Source: Bifidobacterium callitrichos DSM 23973
Lineage (GTDB): Bacteria; Actinomycetota; Actinomycetes; Actinomycetales; Bifidobacteriaceae
Assembly: GCF_000741175.1 (NCBI RefSeq)
Contig: NZ_JGYS01000005.1
Coordinates: 62,001-126,000, forward strand
Reading direction: 5' to 3'
Length of the DNA stretch: 64,000 bases
Part shown: in pieces, positions 26,420 to 35,142 of the stretch
How positions within the stretch are numbered: position 1 is the stretch's first letter
How the letters are laid out: the number at the start of each line of letters is the position of its first letter
Notes under the pieces: model-generated
Seen by the model: only the letters and a program-made list of their open reading frames with translations
What the model was told of the DNA's origin: nothing
Databases searched by the model: none
Program-made: the position numbers and the translations under genes

Positions 26420-29230
26420 TCATAGGATCGAGCCGTCGGCTCCAAGCACCTGCATCTCGTAGATACGGGCCGCGGTGTCGCTGCCCTGCGTCGGCTTGTC
26501 GACGACGAGCTTGACGTAGCGGGCGTCGACCGGGGCGAAGGCGTCGGACGTGGTGCTGGCGGTGTTCTTCTTCACCGTCGCCACGGTCGTGAACTCCTTG
26601 CCGTCCTTGCTGACCGCGATCGAGTAGGACTGCGTGTTCATGCTCGCGTCCTCGCCGCCGGCCTGCGCGTGGGCGATGTCGACCTGGCTGACGGTCTTCA
26701 CGTCGCCCAGATCCACCGTGATCTCGTGCGGGGCGGGACCGGTGACGCACCACTTGGTGTTCGTCTCGCCGTCGACGGCGAACTCGGGCTTCTCGTTGCC
26801 GTTGGTGAAGCCGTCGGCCGTGACCGCCTTGCCCTGCGACAGCAGCGTCAGCTTGCCGCCGGAGGCGATCTTCGAGGAGACGACGATCTGACCGGCCAGC
26901 TTCTGCGTGGCCTCGCCCTTGTCGTTCTTCGCGGTGACGGTGACGTCGTAGACGCCCTCCTTGTCGTAGGTGACCGTGACCTTGTTGCCCTCGGCCTTCT
27001 CCTTGCTGGCACCGGGCAGCGACCAGGACACGCTCTTGGTGTTCTTGGAACTGGCTGAGGTGAACGTCACCTCGTCACCGACGCCGATGAGCGTGCGGGA
27101 TGCGGTGGCCGCGGCCTTGGGCTTGCTGTTGTCGGGCCACTCCATGTCGGTCTTGGCCGACTCGCCCTGGGTGCCGTAGCGGTCGACCGGCACGACCTCG
27201 AACGTGGTGTTGTTCGTCTGGCCGGTTCGGGTGAGCGAGGCCGCATAGAAGTTCTCGACGTTGGTCGCGCCCAGCAGGGAGCGGGAGCCGTCCTCGTTGA
27301 TGCGGTACACCTCGTAGCCGGCGGCGTCGCCGTCGGCCTTCCAGGACAGGCGCACGCCGGCGTAGAGGGCGTCGTCGTCGAACTGCTTGTCGTCGACCTT
27401 GACCTGTGTCACCTTGCCGGCGGACGCCTTGGAGGCGTCGGAGTCGTCCTTGATGGTGATGTTGCCGAGCAGCAACTGGTATCCGGTCTTGTCCTCGCCG
27501 GCGGAGTAGGTGAAGCCGATGCCGGTGAGGGTCTTGCCGGCGAGCTTGGAGAGGTCGTAGTCGAGCGTGGTCCAGTCCTCGCCGACCTTGGTCTTCGACT
27601 TGGCCGAGATGGTCTGGCTGCTGCCGTCGGCGAAGGTCAGGACGGCGTCGAGCTTGGTGGACGCGTTCGCCTTGGCCTTCACGGAGAAGTCGACCCCGTC
27701 GGTGAGCTTCACGTCGGCGGAGTACAGCTTGACCGAGGTGGAGCCGCCCTGCTTGACGGTGCCGGAGAACTTCAGCGAGGAGCCGCCGTACCAGGCTTCG
27801 GCGTCGCTGTAGTCGGCCTTGGTGGCGTTGCCGCCCTTGTCGGCGACGATCCAGCGGTAGGTGGGCTGGATGTCGGAGATGGAGCGGTTGTTCCAGTCCA
27901 TCTTGGAGATCTGCCTGCCTTCGCGCGAGAAGCTGTATCCGGATCCGTTGTTGAAGTTGGTGACGAACGGCAGGGAGGTGATGGCGGAGCGTTCGACCAC
28001 GTAGTTGGAGACTCCCTGCCAGGATTCGTCGCCCTCGTAGGTCTCGGAGACGCTCGGATCGCCTTCGGCGTTGACCCACAGCCGGTTCTCGTTGGCGCGG
28101 AAGGTGGTCGGGTTGCCGGCGGACCAGTAGGTCCAGCTCGGGCAGTAGATGCCGAGGGAGGTGTGGGTCGTGCCGTCCTTGTCGGCGAAGAGATCCCATT
28201 TGATCGGGGTGTCGGTGCCGTCGGCCTGCACGTCGACGCCGGCGTACAGCGAGTACGGGTCGATGCCGAGGGATTCGGCCTTCTTCGCGGAGGCTGCGAG
28301 CAGGTCGTCGCCGGCCAGTTCGTCCTCGGTCCACCAGAAGTTGAGGAACATGTCGTCGGCGACGGACTTGCCGTCCTTGCTCATGAACATGCTGTTCTCG
28401 TCGGTCAGCGCGTTCTGCCAGTCGATCGCGCCGTCCTTGGTCATCGAATCGTAGTAGACGACGCGCAGGTCGGACGCCTGCTGCTTCATGTACGCGATGA
28501 ACGCCTGCATCTTCTCGGCGTATTCGGGGCCGAGCGCGGTCTCGTTGTCGCCTTCGGTCTCCTGGTTGATGAACCAGCCGTCGAAGCCGTAGGCCTTGGC
28601 GACCTCGATGAGCTTGTCGGCCACGGGGAACGAGCCGTCGGCGTTCTGCTGGAGCGTCTGGTCGAGCCATTCGACCTTGCCGCCGGACACGTTCTGCGGG
28701 AAGAACACGGTGCCGAGCACGGGCACGCCGTTGGTGTGCGCCATGTCGGTCACGTCGGGGCTCGGCGGCACGATGATGCCCTCGCCGGACGAGCCTCCCC
28801 AGTAGACGAGCTGGTCGACGTACTGCCAGTAGGAGAAGGTGTTCGCGTTGGCGTTGTTGAGTCCTCGGGGCGCGTTGCCGCTGGTCGAGGAGTTCATGAT
28901 GGAGATGGCCATCACCTTGGTGTCGGCGTTCTGCGTGTCGTTGACGGTTTTGAGGTCCTTCTGGTCGACGCGCTTGGCGAGCGGCACGGTGCTCACGTTG
29001 TAGGCGAGGTCCGGGTCCTTGTCGGCGCTCCACGAAAGCAGATCCTCGGGGAACCAGTAGGAGGATTCCGGCTGGTTCTTGAGGATCAGCTCCTCGTTCT
29101 CATTCTCCGGCGTCACGGTGTATGCGGTTGCGCTGGCGCCTCCGGCGGAGCATGCCGCCATCGTCATCATCATCGCGGCAGCCAATGTCGTCGCCACAAT
29201 GCGTCGCGGCATGGTTGTCTTCCTGTTCAT
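26420..29230 (-). CDS. GH85 endo-beta-N-acetylglucosaminidase, surface lipoprotein
   Basis: This 936-residue secreted enzyme starts with a lipoprotein signal peptide ending in MAAC, with Cys27 lipidated. The GH85 barrel occupies about residues 50-470: the catalytic pair lies in GWFINQETEG, with Asn222 positioning the substrate N-acetyl group and Glu224 as acid/base. A carbohydrate-binding-like beta domain follows (about 480-600), then a fibronectin-like segment (about 610-700), a PKD-like module (about 710-790) and a C-terminal F5/8 type C (CBM32-like) domain. It cleaves between the two GlcNAc residues of N-glycans, releasing high-mannose oligosaccharide for import. There is no LPXTG anchor, so attachment is by lipid. 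It resembles EndoBB of Bifidobacterium longum in type. Confidence 0.92.
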   Translation of the reverse strand: MNRKTTMPRRIVATTLAAAMMMTMAACSAGGASATAYTVTPENENEELILKNQPESSYWFPEDLLSWSADKDPDLAYNVSTVPLAKRVDQKDLKTVNDTQNADTKVMAISIMNSSTSGNAPRGLNNANANTFSYWQYVDQLVYWGGSSGEGIIVPPSPDVTDMAHTNGVPVLGTVFFPQNVSGGKVEWLDQTLQQNADGSFPVADKLIEVAKAYGFDGWFINQETEGDNETALGPEYAEKMQAFIAYMKQQASDLRVVYYDSMTKDGAIDWQNALTDENSMFMSKDGKSVADDMFLNFWWTEDELAGDDLLAASAKKAESLGIDPYSLYAGVDVQADGTDTPIKWDLFADKDGTTHTSLGIYCPSWTYWSAGNPTTFRANENRLWVNAEGDPSVSETYEGDESWQGVSNYVVERSAITSLPFVTNFNNGSGYSFSREGRQISKMDWNNRSISDIQPTYRWIVADKGGNATKADYSDAEAWYGGSSLKFSGTVKQGGSTSVKLYSADVKLTDGVDFSVKAKANASTKLDAVLTFADGSSQTISAKSKTKVGEDWTTLDYDLSKLAGKTLTGIGFTYSAGEDKTGYQLLLGNITIKDDSDASKASAGKVTQVKVDDKQFDDDALYAGVRLSWKADGDAAGYEVYRINEDGSRSLLGATNVENFYAASLTRTGQTNNTTFEVVPVDRYGTQGESAKTDMEWPDNSKPKAAATASRTLIGVGDEVTFTSASSKNTKSVSWSLPGASKEKAEGNKVTVTYDKEGVYDVTVTAKNDKGEATQKLAGQIVVSSKIASGGKLTLLSQGKAVTADGFTNGNEKPEFAVDGETNTKWCVTGPAPHEITVDLGDVKTVSQVDIAHAQAGGEDASMNTQSYSIAVSKDGKEFTTVATVKKNTASTTSDAFAPVDARYVKLVVDKPTQGSDTAARIYEMQVLGADGSIL

Positions 29231-29259
29231 TGTTTCCTTTCCTTAACCTTTGAGGTGGT

Positions 29260-29291
29260 GGCGCGTCGACTCCGCTTCGAGTCGTCGCGCC
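29260..29291 (-). terminator. Intercistronic hairpin between GH31 and GH85
   Basis: A 13-base-pair stem with one mismatch (29260-29272 and 29279-29291) lies in the 121-base gap. No T-run follows on the minus strand; it may attenuate read-through. Confidence 0.5.
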
Positions 29292-29351
29292 CCTTGCCGT
29301 CCGGTCGCCCGTTTTTGGTGGGTGATGGGCGACGCGGTGCCGTTCCTGCGT

Positions 29352-31922
29352 TCATCCGCGCAGCAGCACCTCGGACAGCGCCTCGATCACGCCTTGCGGC
29401 ATGTGCGAGGAAAACCATTGGGGCTCCCCGTAATCGCCCGGGGGCATTTCGAGCGTGTGGAGGGATGCGAGCGCCTTCACGCCCTCGCATCTGACGAGTT
29501 CCCACGCCCGTTCCTTGGTGAAGTAGAGCATTTGTGCGTCGTCAAGCACGGCGAACGCGTCCCGTTCGATCGGCTGCGGGGCGATGGCGAGGCCGTCGAT
29601 CTCGATGCGCAGCCGCTCGTGGATCGAGGTCGGCGGCAGGTCGATGACGAGACTGAGCGTGGGTTCCTCGTAGCTCACCGTGTAGTCGGTATCACTCAAC
29701 GGGTCGCCGCTCCGGAGCACGGTGACGGCGTCGGCCGGCGTCGCGGCCGTCGACGGACCGTCGTTCAGACCTGTCGCAGGATCGGCGACACCGCGCAGGA
29801 TGATCCGCCATGCGCGCCGTGCGGGGACGGCTGTGCACTCTCCCGCGGCCGCGTCGACGGTGAACGCGCCGTGCGTCCAGTCGAGCGCGAGATCGGTGCG
29901 GGTCCACCGGTCGGCCTCGCCGACCGCACCGTCGTCCTCCCAGAGGGTGAACGAGCCGTCCTGCCCCGGGAACACGAGGACGTCGAGTGCGCTCGGGTTG
30001 GAGACGTCGTTGACCGGCACGGTCGCCGTCGCCGTTCCGACGTCCGCACCTATGGAAGCGCACTCGTCGAGCCGCTGCATCGGGATGATGCCTCCGGCCT
30101 TGGCGAACGCCGGCATGCGCTCGATGCCGCGCCAGACCTCCATCGTGCGGCCCTGATCGGGTTCGGCCGTGTAGCGGCGGCCGTCGAAGAGGTCGTACCA
30201 CTCGCCGTGCGGGAACCATACGTTCGCCTTGGCGCGTCGAACGGCCGGATCGGCGGGTTCGAGGATCGGCGAGACGATGAGTTCGGTGCCGAACTGGAAT
30301 TCGGTGGGCACGTTGCCGCCCGAATGGTTCCAGTACATGGGTTCGACCAGCGGCAGTCCGTCGAATGCGGCTCGCCGGTTCATCGTGTACAGGTACGGAA
30401 TGAGCCGGTGACGCAGCCGCAGCGCGTCGACCATGGCCGTGCGGACCGGCTCGTGGAAGTTCCATGGCTCCTTGCCGTTGAACGGCGAGTCGGTGGAGTG
30501 CAGGCGGTTGATCGGGCTGAATGTGCCGAGCTGGTACCAGCGGGCCTCGAGTTCCTCGTCGCGGTAGCCGAACATGTGTCCGCCGATGTCATGACTCCAC
30601 CATCCGTAGCCGATGTTCGAGGCCATGGCGGTGAAGTACGGCTGGAACTTCAATGACTCCCAGCTGACGACCGTGTCTCCGGAGAAGCCGATCGGGTACC
30701 GGTGCGAACCGTATCCCGAGTAGCGGGAGAACGTGATCGGGCGTCGGCCCTCGCGCGCCGAGTCGAGGTAGTGCAGATGGTTGAGCATCCACAGCGGGTC
30801 GAGGCCCTTCTGGCGGGTGATGCCGCCCTGCTGCCAGTCGATCCACCAGAAGTCGACGCCCTGACGCTCCATCGGATGCAGGATCTCGTCGAAATAGGCG
30901 GCCATGAACGTGGGGTCGGCGGCGTCGAACTCGATGGCGCTGCCCGTCGCCGGGTCGACGCCGACCGCCGTGGCGACGCGCTCGTAGCAGTCCTCGAAGG
31001 CGCGTACGCCATCGCGCGGATGCAGGTTGAGCGTGGTCCGCATGCCCTTGGCGTGCAGCCATTCGAGGAATGCGTCAGGATCGGGGAACAGCTCGCGGTT
31101 CCAGGTGAATCCGGTCCAGCCGGACCCGTATGCCGGGTCGACGTCGGTCGTGTGCCAGTCCATGTCGATGACGGCCACGGTGAACGGCAGCCCCTCGCGT
31201 TCGAAGCGTTCGACGAGCGTGCGGTATTCGTCGGCCGTGTAACGGTGATAGCGGCTCCACCAGTTGCCGAACGCCCAACGCGGCAGCAGCGGCACCGGCC
31301 CGGTGAGCCGGTGGTAGTCGCGCAGCGCGTCGTGGATGCGCCCCGAGTGGCCGAACAGGTACAGGTCCGTGGAGGCGTGGGGTTTGGGGAACACCCATTC
31401 GCCGAACGGGTTGATGCGTCCGCGCACCGTGGATGCGGGGCGGATGACGTTGTCGTGCGAGTCGTCGAGGATCATCCACCCGTCGCCGGAGATCAGTCCG
31501 GGGTCGAGCGGTGCGGCGCCGTCGATCTGGTCGAGCGTGCGCGTGGTACCACCGCGGTTCGCCGATTGCGCGGCGCCGTAGTGCCAGGTGTTGTGCTGTG
31601 AGGGGCAGTCCTTGACGGTGACGTTCAGCCCTTCGGCGCTGAAGGGGCCGCCGTCGTAGCGGATGCGAAGATGCGTGGTTTCGATGTCGAGCCATCCGTC
31701 GGCGTCGCGGCGGACGGTGAAGTCCGGGATGCCGCCGAAGTCGCGGTTGACGACGATCTGCGTGCGGTCGTCGACGAAGTCGCCGTCGTCCGACCATTCG
31801 AGGCGGATCAGGGAGTCGGTAAGGATGCCGATGCGCCAATGGTCGCCCCGGACGACGGCCTTGGGGTTCATCAGGGGGTTGCCGTGGGCCGATTCGGCGG
31901 TGAATCGCGTCGTGTCGATCAT
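29352..31922 (-). CDS. GH31 family alpha-glycosidase, substrate uncertain
   Basis: This 856-residue cytoplasmic protein (no signal peptide) has an N-terminal beta-sandwich, a GH31 barrel and two C-terminal beta domains. Barrel landmarks are LPRWAFGNWWSRYHRYT, VIDMDWH, the nucleophile region VDFWWIDWQQGG (with the catalytic Asp), RRPITFSRYSGYGSHRYP, FSGDTVVSWESL and WWSHDIGGHMFG. The IDWQQ context differs from the usual DMNE of alpha-glucosidases, so specificity is uncertain. Within an N-glycan operon it could trim alpha-glucose from glucosylated high-mannose glycans, or another alpha-linked sugar. A good AAAAGGAG ribosome site precedes the ATG. Confidence 0.85.
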   Translation of the reverse strand: MIDTTRFTAESAHGNPLMNPKAVVRGDHWRIGILTDSLIRLEWSDDGDFVDDRTQIVVNRDFGGIPDFTVRRDADGWLDIETTHLRIRYDGGPFSAEGLNVTVKDCPSQHNTWHYGAAQSANRGGTTRTLDQIDGAAPLDPGLISGDGWMILDDSHDNVIRPASTVRGRINPFGEWVFPKPHASTDLYLFGHSGRIHDALRDYHRLTGPVPLLPRWAFGNWWSRYHRYTADEYRTLVERFEREGLPFTVAVIDMDWHTTDVDPAYGSGWTGFTWNRELFPDPDAFLEWLHAKGMRTTLNLHPRDGVRAFEDCYERVATAVGVDPATGSAIEFDAADPTFMAAYFDEILHPMERQGVDFWWIDWQQGGITRQKGLDPLWMLNHLHYLDSAREGRRPITFSRYSGYGSHRYPIGFSGDTVVSWESLKFQPYFTAMASNIGYGWWSHDIGGHMFGYRDEELEARWYQLGTFSPINRLHSTDSPFNGKEPWNFHEPVRTAMVDALRLRHRLIPYLYTMNRRAAFDGLPLVEPMYWNHSGGNVPTEFQFGTELIVSPILEPADPAVRRAKANVWFPHGEWYDLFDGRRYTAEPDQGRTMEVWRGIERMPAFAKAGGIIPMQRLDECASIGADVGTATATVPVNDVSNPSALDVLVFPGQDGSFTLWEDDGAVGEADRWTRTDLALDWTHGAFTVDAAAGECTAVPARRAWRIILRGVADPATGLNDGPSTAATPADAVTVLRSGDPLSDTDYTVSYEEPTLSLVIDLPPTSIHERLRIEIDGLAIAPQPIERDAFAVLDDAQMLYFTKERAWELVRCEGVKALASLHTLEMPPGDYGEPQWFSSHMPQGVIEALSEVLLRG

Positions 31923-31946
31923 GCGCTGCTCCTTTTCACGGATAAA

Positions 31947-31993
31947 CCGGTGGCCCGTCTCCTGAGATCAAGGAGAAGGGGACGGACCACCGG
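31947..31993 (-). terminator. Intercistronic hairpin between GH5 and GH31
   Basis: The stem CCGGTGG.CCGTC / GACGG.CCACCGG (31947-31959 and 31981-31993), with one internal mismatch, fills half of the 100-base gap. Partial termination or mRNA processing is likely, since GH31 seems to rely on this operon. Confidence 0.5.
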
Positions 31994-32022
31994 ATGCGAG
32001 CCGGGCGTCGGATCCGATCGGA

Positions 32023-33318
32023 TCAGTCGCCGCCCTTGCCGGCGAACGCCGGGTCGGAGACGGCGCTGTAGGCGTCGCCCGCCACGGCTTCGACGCGCGT
32101 GACGTGCGTGATGCCGCGCGCCGCGAGCGCTTGGGCGTCATCGGCCGTCGCGGAGGTGATGATGCAGGGGCGTTCGCCCTGTTCCTCCATGGACATCCAC
32201 GCGTCGAACACGGAGCCGCCCGGCGCGAACGCAGCACGCACCAGCGGATCGCCGACGGCGTCCACGGGCACGGCGATGGCGTTCGTGCGCGGCGAGGCCG
32301 CCATCCTGCCACGGCTGTCGGCGATCGCATCGCGGAATGCGACGCCGACGTCGGTCAGGGACCCGTCCACGTCGAACAGGCCGAGCTCGTGCTCGAAGAA
32401 CGGGAAGTCCTGGAAGGTCTTCGGGATGCGGTGCGAGCACCACCAGGTGATGCCGAACACGTCGGGGCATTCCTCGATGGCCGTGATCGACTCGCGTGCG
32501 AACGCGGGTGCGTCCTCGGGTGCCACCACGTTGCCGGGGGCGCCGATCTCCTGCACCCATACGGGCCTGTGCGCATCCGTCGCGAACGCCTTCGACAGCT
32601 CGGTCAGGTAGGCGGCGTGGTGGGTGCTGGCGAACGACATCGGGCCGTAGTGCTGTGCGGTGCCGTTGAACACCCACGAGTGCACGGTGGTCATGTCGCC
32701 CTTGCACGAGGCGTAGGCGGGGCGGAAGGCGTGGCCGTCGGCGTACCAGACGGCGTCGTTCTCGCTGTGCAGGATCACGCGTCCGTCGCGGTGGGCGCGC
32801 TCCCCCACCGAGCCGATGAGACGGTCGAGCCAGGCTCCGGTCTCGTCGGCGGTGGCGTGCATGCGGCGCGGGTGCGTCGCGTCGGTGAACTGGTTGCACT
32901 CGTTGCCGAGGGTCAGTCCGGCGAACGCCTTGACGTCGGACAGCCTCTCGTAGATGGCCTCGACCAGTCGGCACTGCGCCTCGATCGCCTTGTCGTCGGC
33001 GAACATGCTGGTCTCGTGCCAGGAGACCAGCCAGGAGGGCACGAAGTCGAAGCTCGACAGGTGCCCCTGCACCACGTCCACGTAGACGTCCAGTCCGGCG
33101 TCGCCGCCGATCTCGACCATGCGATGCAGGTCGTCGAGCGCCTTGGGGTTGATCCATGTGCGGTTCGGCTGCAGCAGGGTCCACAGCGGGAAGATGCGCA
33201 CGTGGTCGGCGCCGATGCCGGCGATCTGCCGCATGTCGCGTTCGACGGCGTCCCACTTGGGGTCGAGCCAGGCGTAGAACCATTCGCCCGAGGGGGTGTA
33301 GTTGACTCCGAATCTCAT
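32023..33318 (-). CDS. GH5 (subfamily 18-like) beta-mannosidase
   Basis: This 431-residue intracellular (beta/alpha)8 enzyme has a clan GH-A layout: the acid/base Glu lies in LTLGNECNQF near residue 141, and the nucleophile Glu in VWVQEIGAPG near residue 257. The N-terminal FGVNYTPSGEWFYAWLDP and VRIFPLWTLLQPN match the B. longum GH5_18 beta-mannosidase as I recall it, which hydrolyses Man-beta-1,4-GlcNAc, the core left after alpha-mannose removal and GH85 cleavage. There is no signal peptide, consistent with action on the imported glycan. It begins four bases after the permease stop with an AAGGAG site. Confidence 0.85.
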   Translation of the reverse strand: MRFGVNYTPSGEWFYAWLDPKWDAVERDMRQIAGIGADHVRIFPLWTLLQPNRTWINPKALDDLHRMVEIGGDAGLDVYVDVVQGHLSSFDFVPSWLVSWHETSMFADDKAIEAQCRLVEAIYERLSDVKAFAGLTLGNECNQFTDATHPRRMHATADETGAWLDRLIGSVGERAHRDGRVILHSENDAVWYADGHAFRPAYASCKGDMTTVHSWVFNGTAQHYGPMSFASTHHAAYLTELSKAFATDAHRPVWVQEIGAPGNVVAPEDAPAFARESITAIEECPDVFGITWWCSHRIPKTFQDFPFFEHELGLFDVDGSLTDVGVAFRDAIADSRGRMAASPRTNAIAVPVDAVGDPLVRAAFAPGGSVFDAWMSMEEQGERPCIITSATADDAQALAARGITHVTRVEAVAGDAYSAVSDPAFAGKGGD

Positions 33319-33322
33319 ATGA

Positions 33323-34177
33323 CTACTCCTTGACCGATCCGGACTCCAGGCCGTTGAAGATGTAGCGCTGGAAGACCAGGAAGAAGATCATGATCGGGAT
33401 GAGGGCGACGATGGTGCCTGCGGCGACGATGCGCGGGTCGGACACGAAGGTGCCCTGCAGACGGCTCATGCCGAGCGTGAGCGTGTAGTGCGAGTCGTCG
33501 GTGAGCACGATCAGCGGCCACAGGAAGTCGTTCCACGATCCCATGAAGGAGAAGATGCCGACCAGGGCCATGGTGCCCTTGACCTGCGGCACGCAGATGC
33601 GCCAGAACCGCTGCCAGATGTTGGCGCCGTCCACCTCGGCCGCCTCGATCATCTCCTTGGGGATGGCGTTGAACGCGTTCATGAACAGCAGGATGTTCAT
33701 CGAGCTCACGAGGCCCGGCAGGGCGACGCCGATCAGGTTGTTCTGCAGGTCGAGCCCGCGGATGATGAGGAACTGCGAGATGAGGATCGTCTCACCGGGC
33801 ACCAGCATCGACAGGAACAGCAGGCCGACGACCAGTCCCTTGCCCTTGAATCGCAGCAGGGCGAGCGAGTAGCCGGCGAAGCAGCCGGAGATGATGTTGC
33901 CGCCGATGTTGAGCGCCGCCACGATCAGCGTGTTGCCCACGTAGAACAGGATCGGCAGTCGCTTGAAGACCTGCACGAAGTTGTCCATCGTCGGGTCGAC
34001 GGGGATCAGGTACGGTGCCGCGTACATGTCGTCCTTCGGGCCCTTGAAGGCCAGCGAGATCTGCCACAGCAGCGGGGCCGCCAGGAAGAGCAGAAGGGCG
34101 ATGAGCACGACCACGCGGATGATCTTGCCCGGGGTCAGGTGGTTGTACTTGTTCTCCATTACCGTTGCGCGTGCCAT
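33323..34177 (-). CDS. Sugar ABC transporter permease (MalG-like, CUT1)
   Basis: This 284-residue inner-membrane permease has six predicted helices (VVVLIALLLFLAAPLLWQIS first) and the EAA loop EAAEVDGANIWQRFWRICVP that docks an ATPase. It pairs with the upstream MalF-like permease, whose TGA overlaps this ATG by one base. No ATP-binding gene exists in the locus, so a shared MsiK-type ATPase elsewhere is expected. The proposed cargo is the high-mannose oligosaccharide released by GH85. Confidence 0.92.
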   Translation of the reverse strand: MARATVMENKYNHLTPGKIIRVVVLIALLLFLAAPLLWQISLAFKGPKDDMYAAPYLIPVDPTMDNFVQVFKRLPILFYVGNTLIVAALNIGGNIISGCFAGYSLALLRFKGKGLVVGLLFLSMLVPGETILISQFLIIRGLDLQNNLIGVALPGLVSSMNILLFMNAFNAIPKEMIEAAEVDGANIWQRFWRICVPQVKGTMALVGIFSFMGSWNDFLWPLIVLTDDSHYTLTLGMSRLQGTFVSDPRIVAAGTIVALIPIMIFFLVFQRYIFNGLESGSVKE

Positions 34178-35106
34178 CAGTCCTCACTCCTGCGCTGGAT
34201 GAACCATTCGATGCCGATGATGCAGCCGAGCACCACGAACATGACCATGCCGAGGGCGCCGGAGTAGCCGGTGCGGGCGTTGATGCCGGTGCCTTCCTGC
34301 TTGATGAGCATGGTCATCGTCAGGTCGGCGCCGCCCACGCCGCCGGAGCCGCCGGAGAGCATGTAGATCTCGCCGAAGACTCGGAAGGCGGACATGGAGC
34401 TCAGGAGCATGACGAGGATCATCGTCACGCGGCAGCCGGGCAGCGTCACGTGGAAGAACTGGCGGATGCCGCCGCAGCCGTCGATCGAGGCCGCCTCGTA
34501 CAGCGTGCCGTCGATGTTGGCGATGTTGGCCAAGTAGATGAGCATGTAGTAGCCGAGGCCGCTCCAGATGGTCACGGCCATGGCGCTGAAGAGCAGCAGC
34601 CAGCGGTCGGTGAGGAACGGGATCGGTGTGCTGATCCACTTGAGCGCCTTGAACGTGCCGTTGAGCAGGCCGTCCTTGTCGAGGATGTTGGTCCACAGCA
34701 GGCCGACGACGACGCTGGACATGATGACCGGGGTGTAGAAGGCGGTGCGGAAGAAGTTCATGATGCGCGTCTTCTCGGCCACGAGGGCTGCGAGCATGAG
34801 CGGCAGGATCACCATGAACGGGACGATGCACACCACGTACAGGGACGAGTTGAAGAACGCCGTCTGGAAGCGGCGGTCCGAGAACATGTCGATGTAGTTC
34901 TCGATGCCGATGAACTTGCCGGGCCTCAGGAGCGTGGAGTCGGTGAAGGACAGTCGGATCGTGTTGAAGAACGGCACCAGGGAGAAGGTGCAGATCCACA
35001 GGATCGGGGGAAGGACGAACAGCCAGGGGACGATGCGGCCGCTGGAGCGGGGGTCACGCCCCCGGGCGGCCGTCGCGCCCTTCCTGCGTTTGGTTGATGT
35101 GGCCAT
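34177..35106 (-). CDS. Sugar ABC transporter permease (MalF-like, CUT1)
   Basis: This 309-residue permease starts with a basic leader, then WLFVLPPILWICTFSLVPFF as the first helix, and holds the EAA loop EAASIDGCGGIRQFFHVTLP. It has the typical six-helix arrangement. It lies between the binding protein (36 bases upstream) and the second permease, to which it is translationally coupled. Confidence 0.92.
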   Translation of the reverse strand: MATSTKRRKGATAARGRDPRSSGRIVPWLFVLPPILWICTFSLVPFFNTIRLSFTDSTLLRPGKFIGIENYIDMFSDRRFQTAFFNSSLYVVCIVPFMVILPLMLAALVAEKTRIMNFFRTAFYTPVIMSSVVVGLLWTNILDKDGLLNGTFKALKWISTPIPFLTDRWLLLFSAMAVTIWSGLGYYMLIYLANIANIDGTLYEAASIDGCGGIRQFFHVTLPGCRVTMILVMLLSSMSAFRVFGEIYMLSGGSGGVGGADLTMTMLIKQEGTGINARTGYSGALGMVMFVVLGCIIGIEWFIQRRSED

Positions 35107-35142
35107 GATGGTTGAACCGCCTATCTGTTGTGGATCGTCCGA

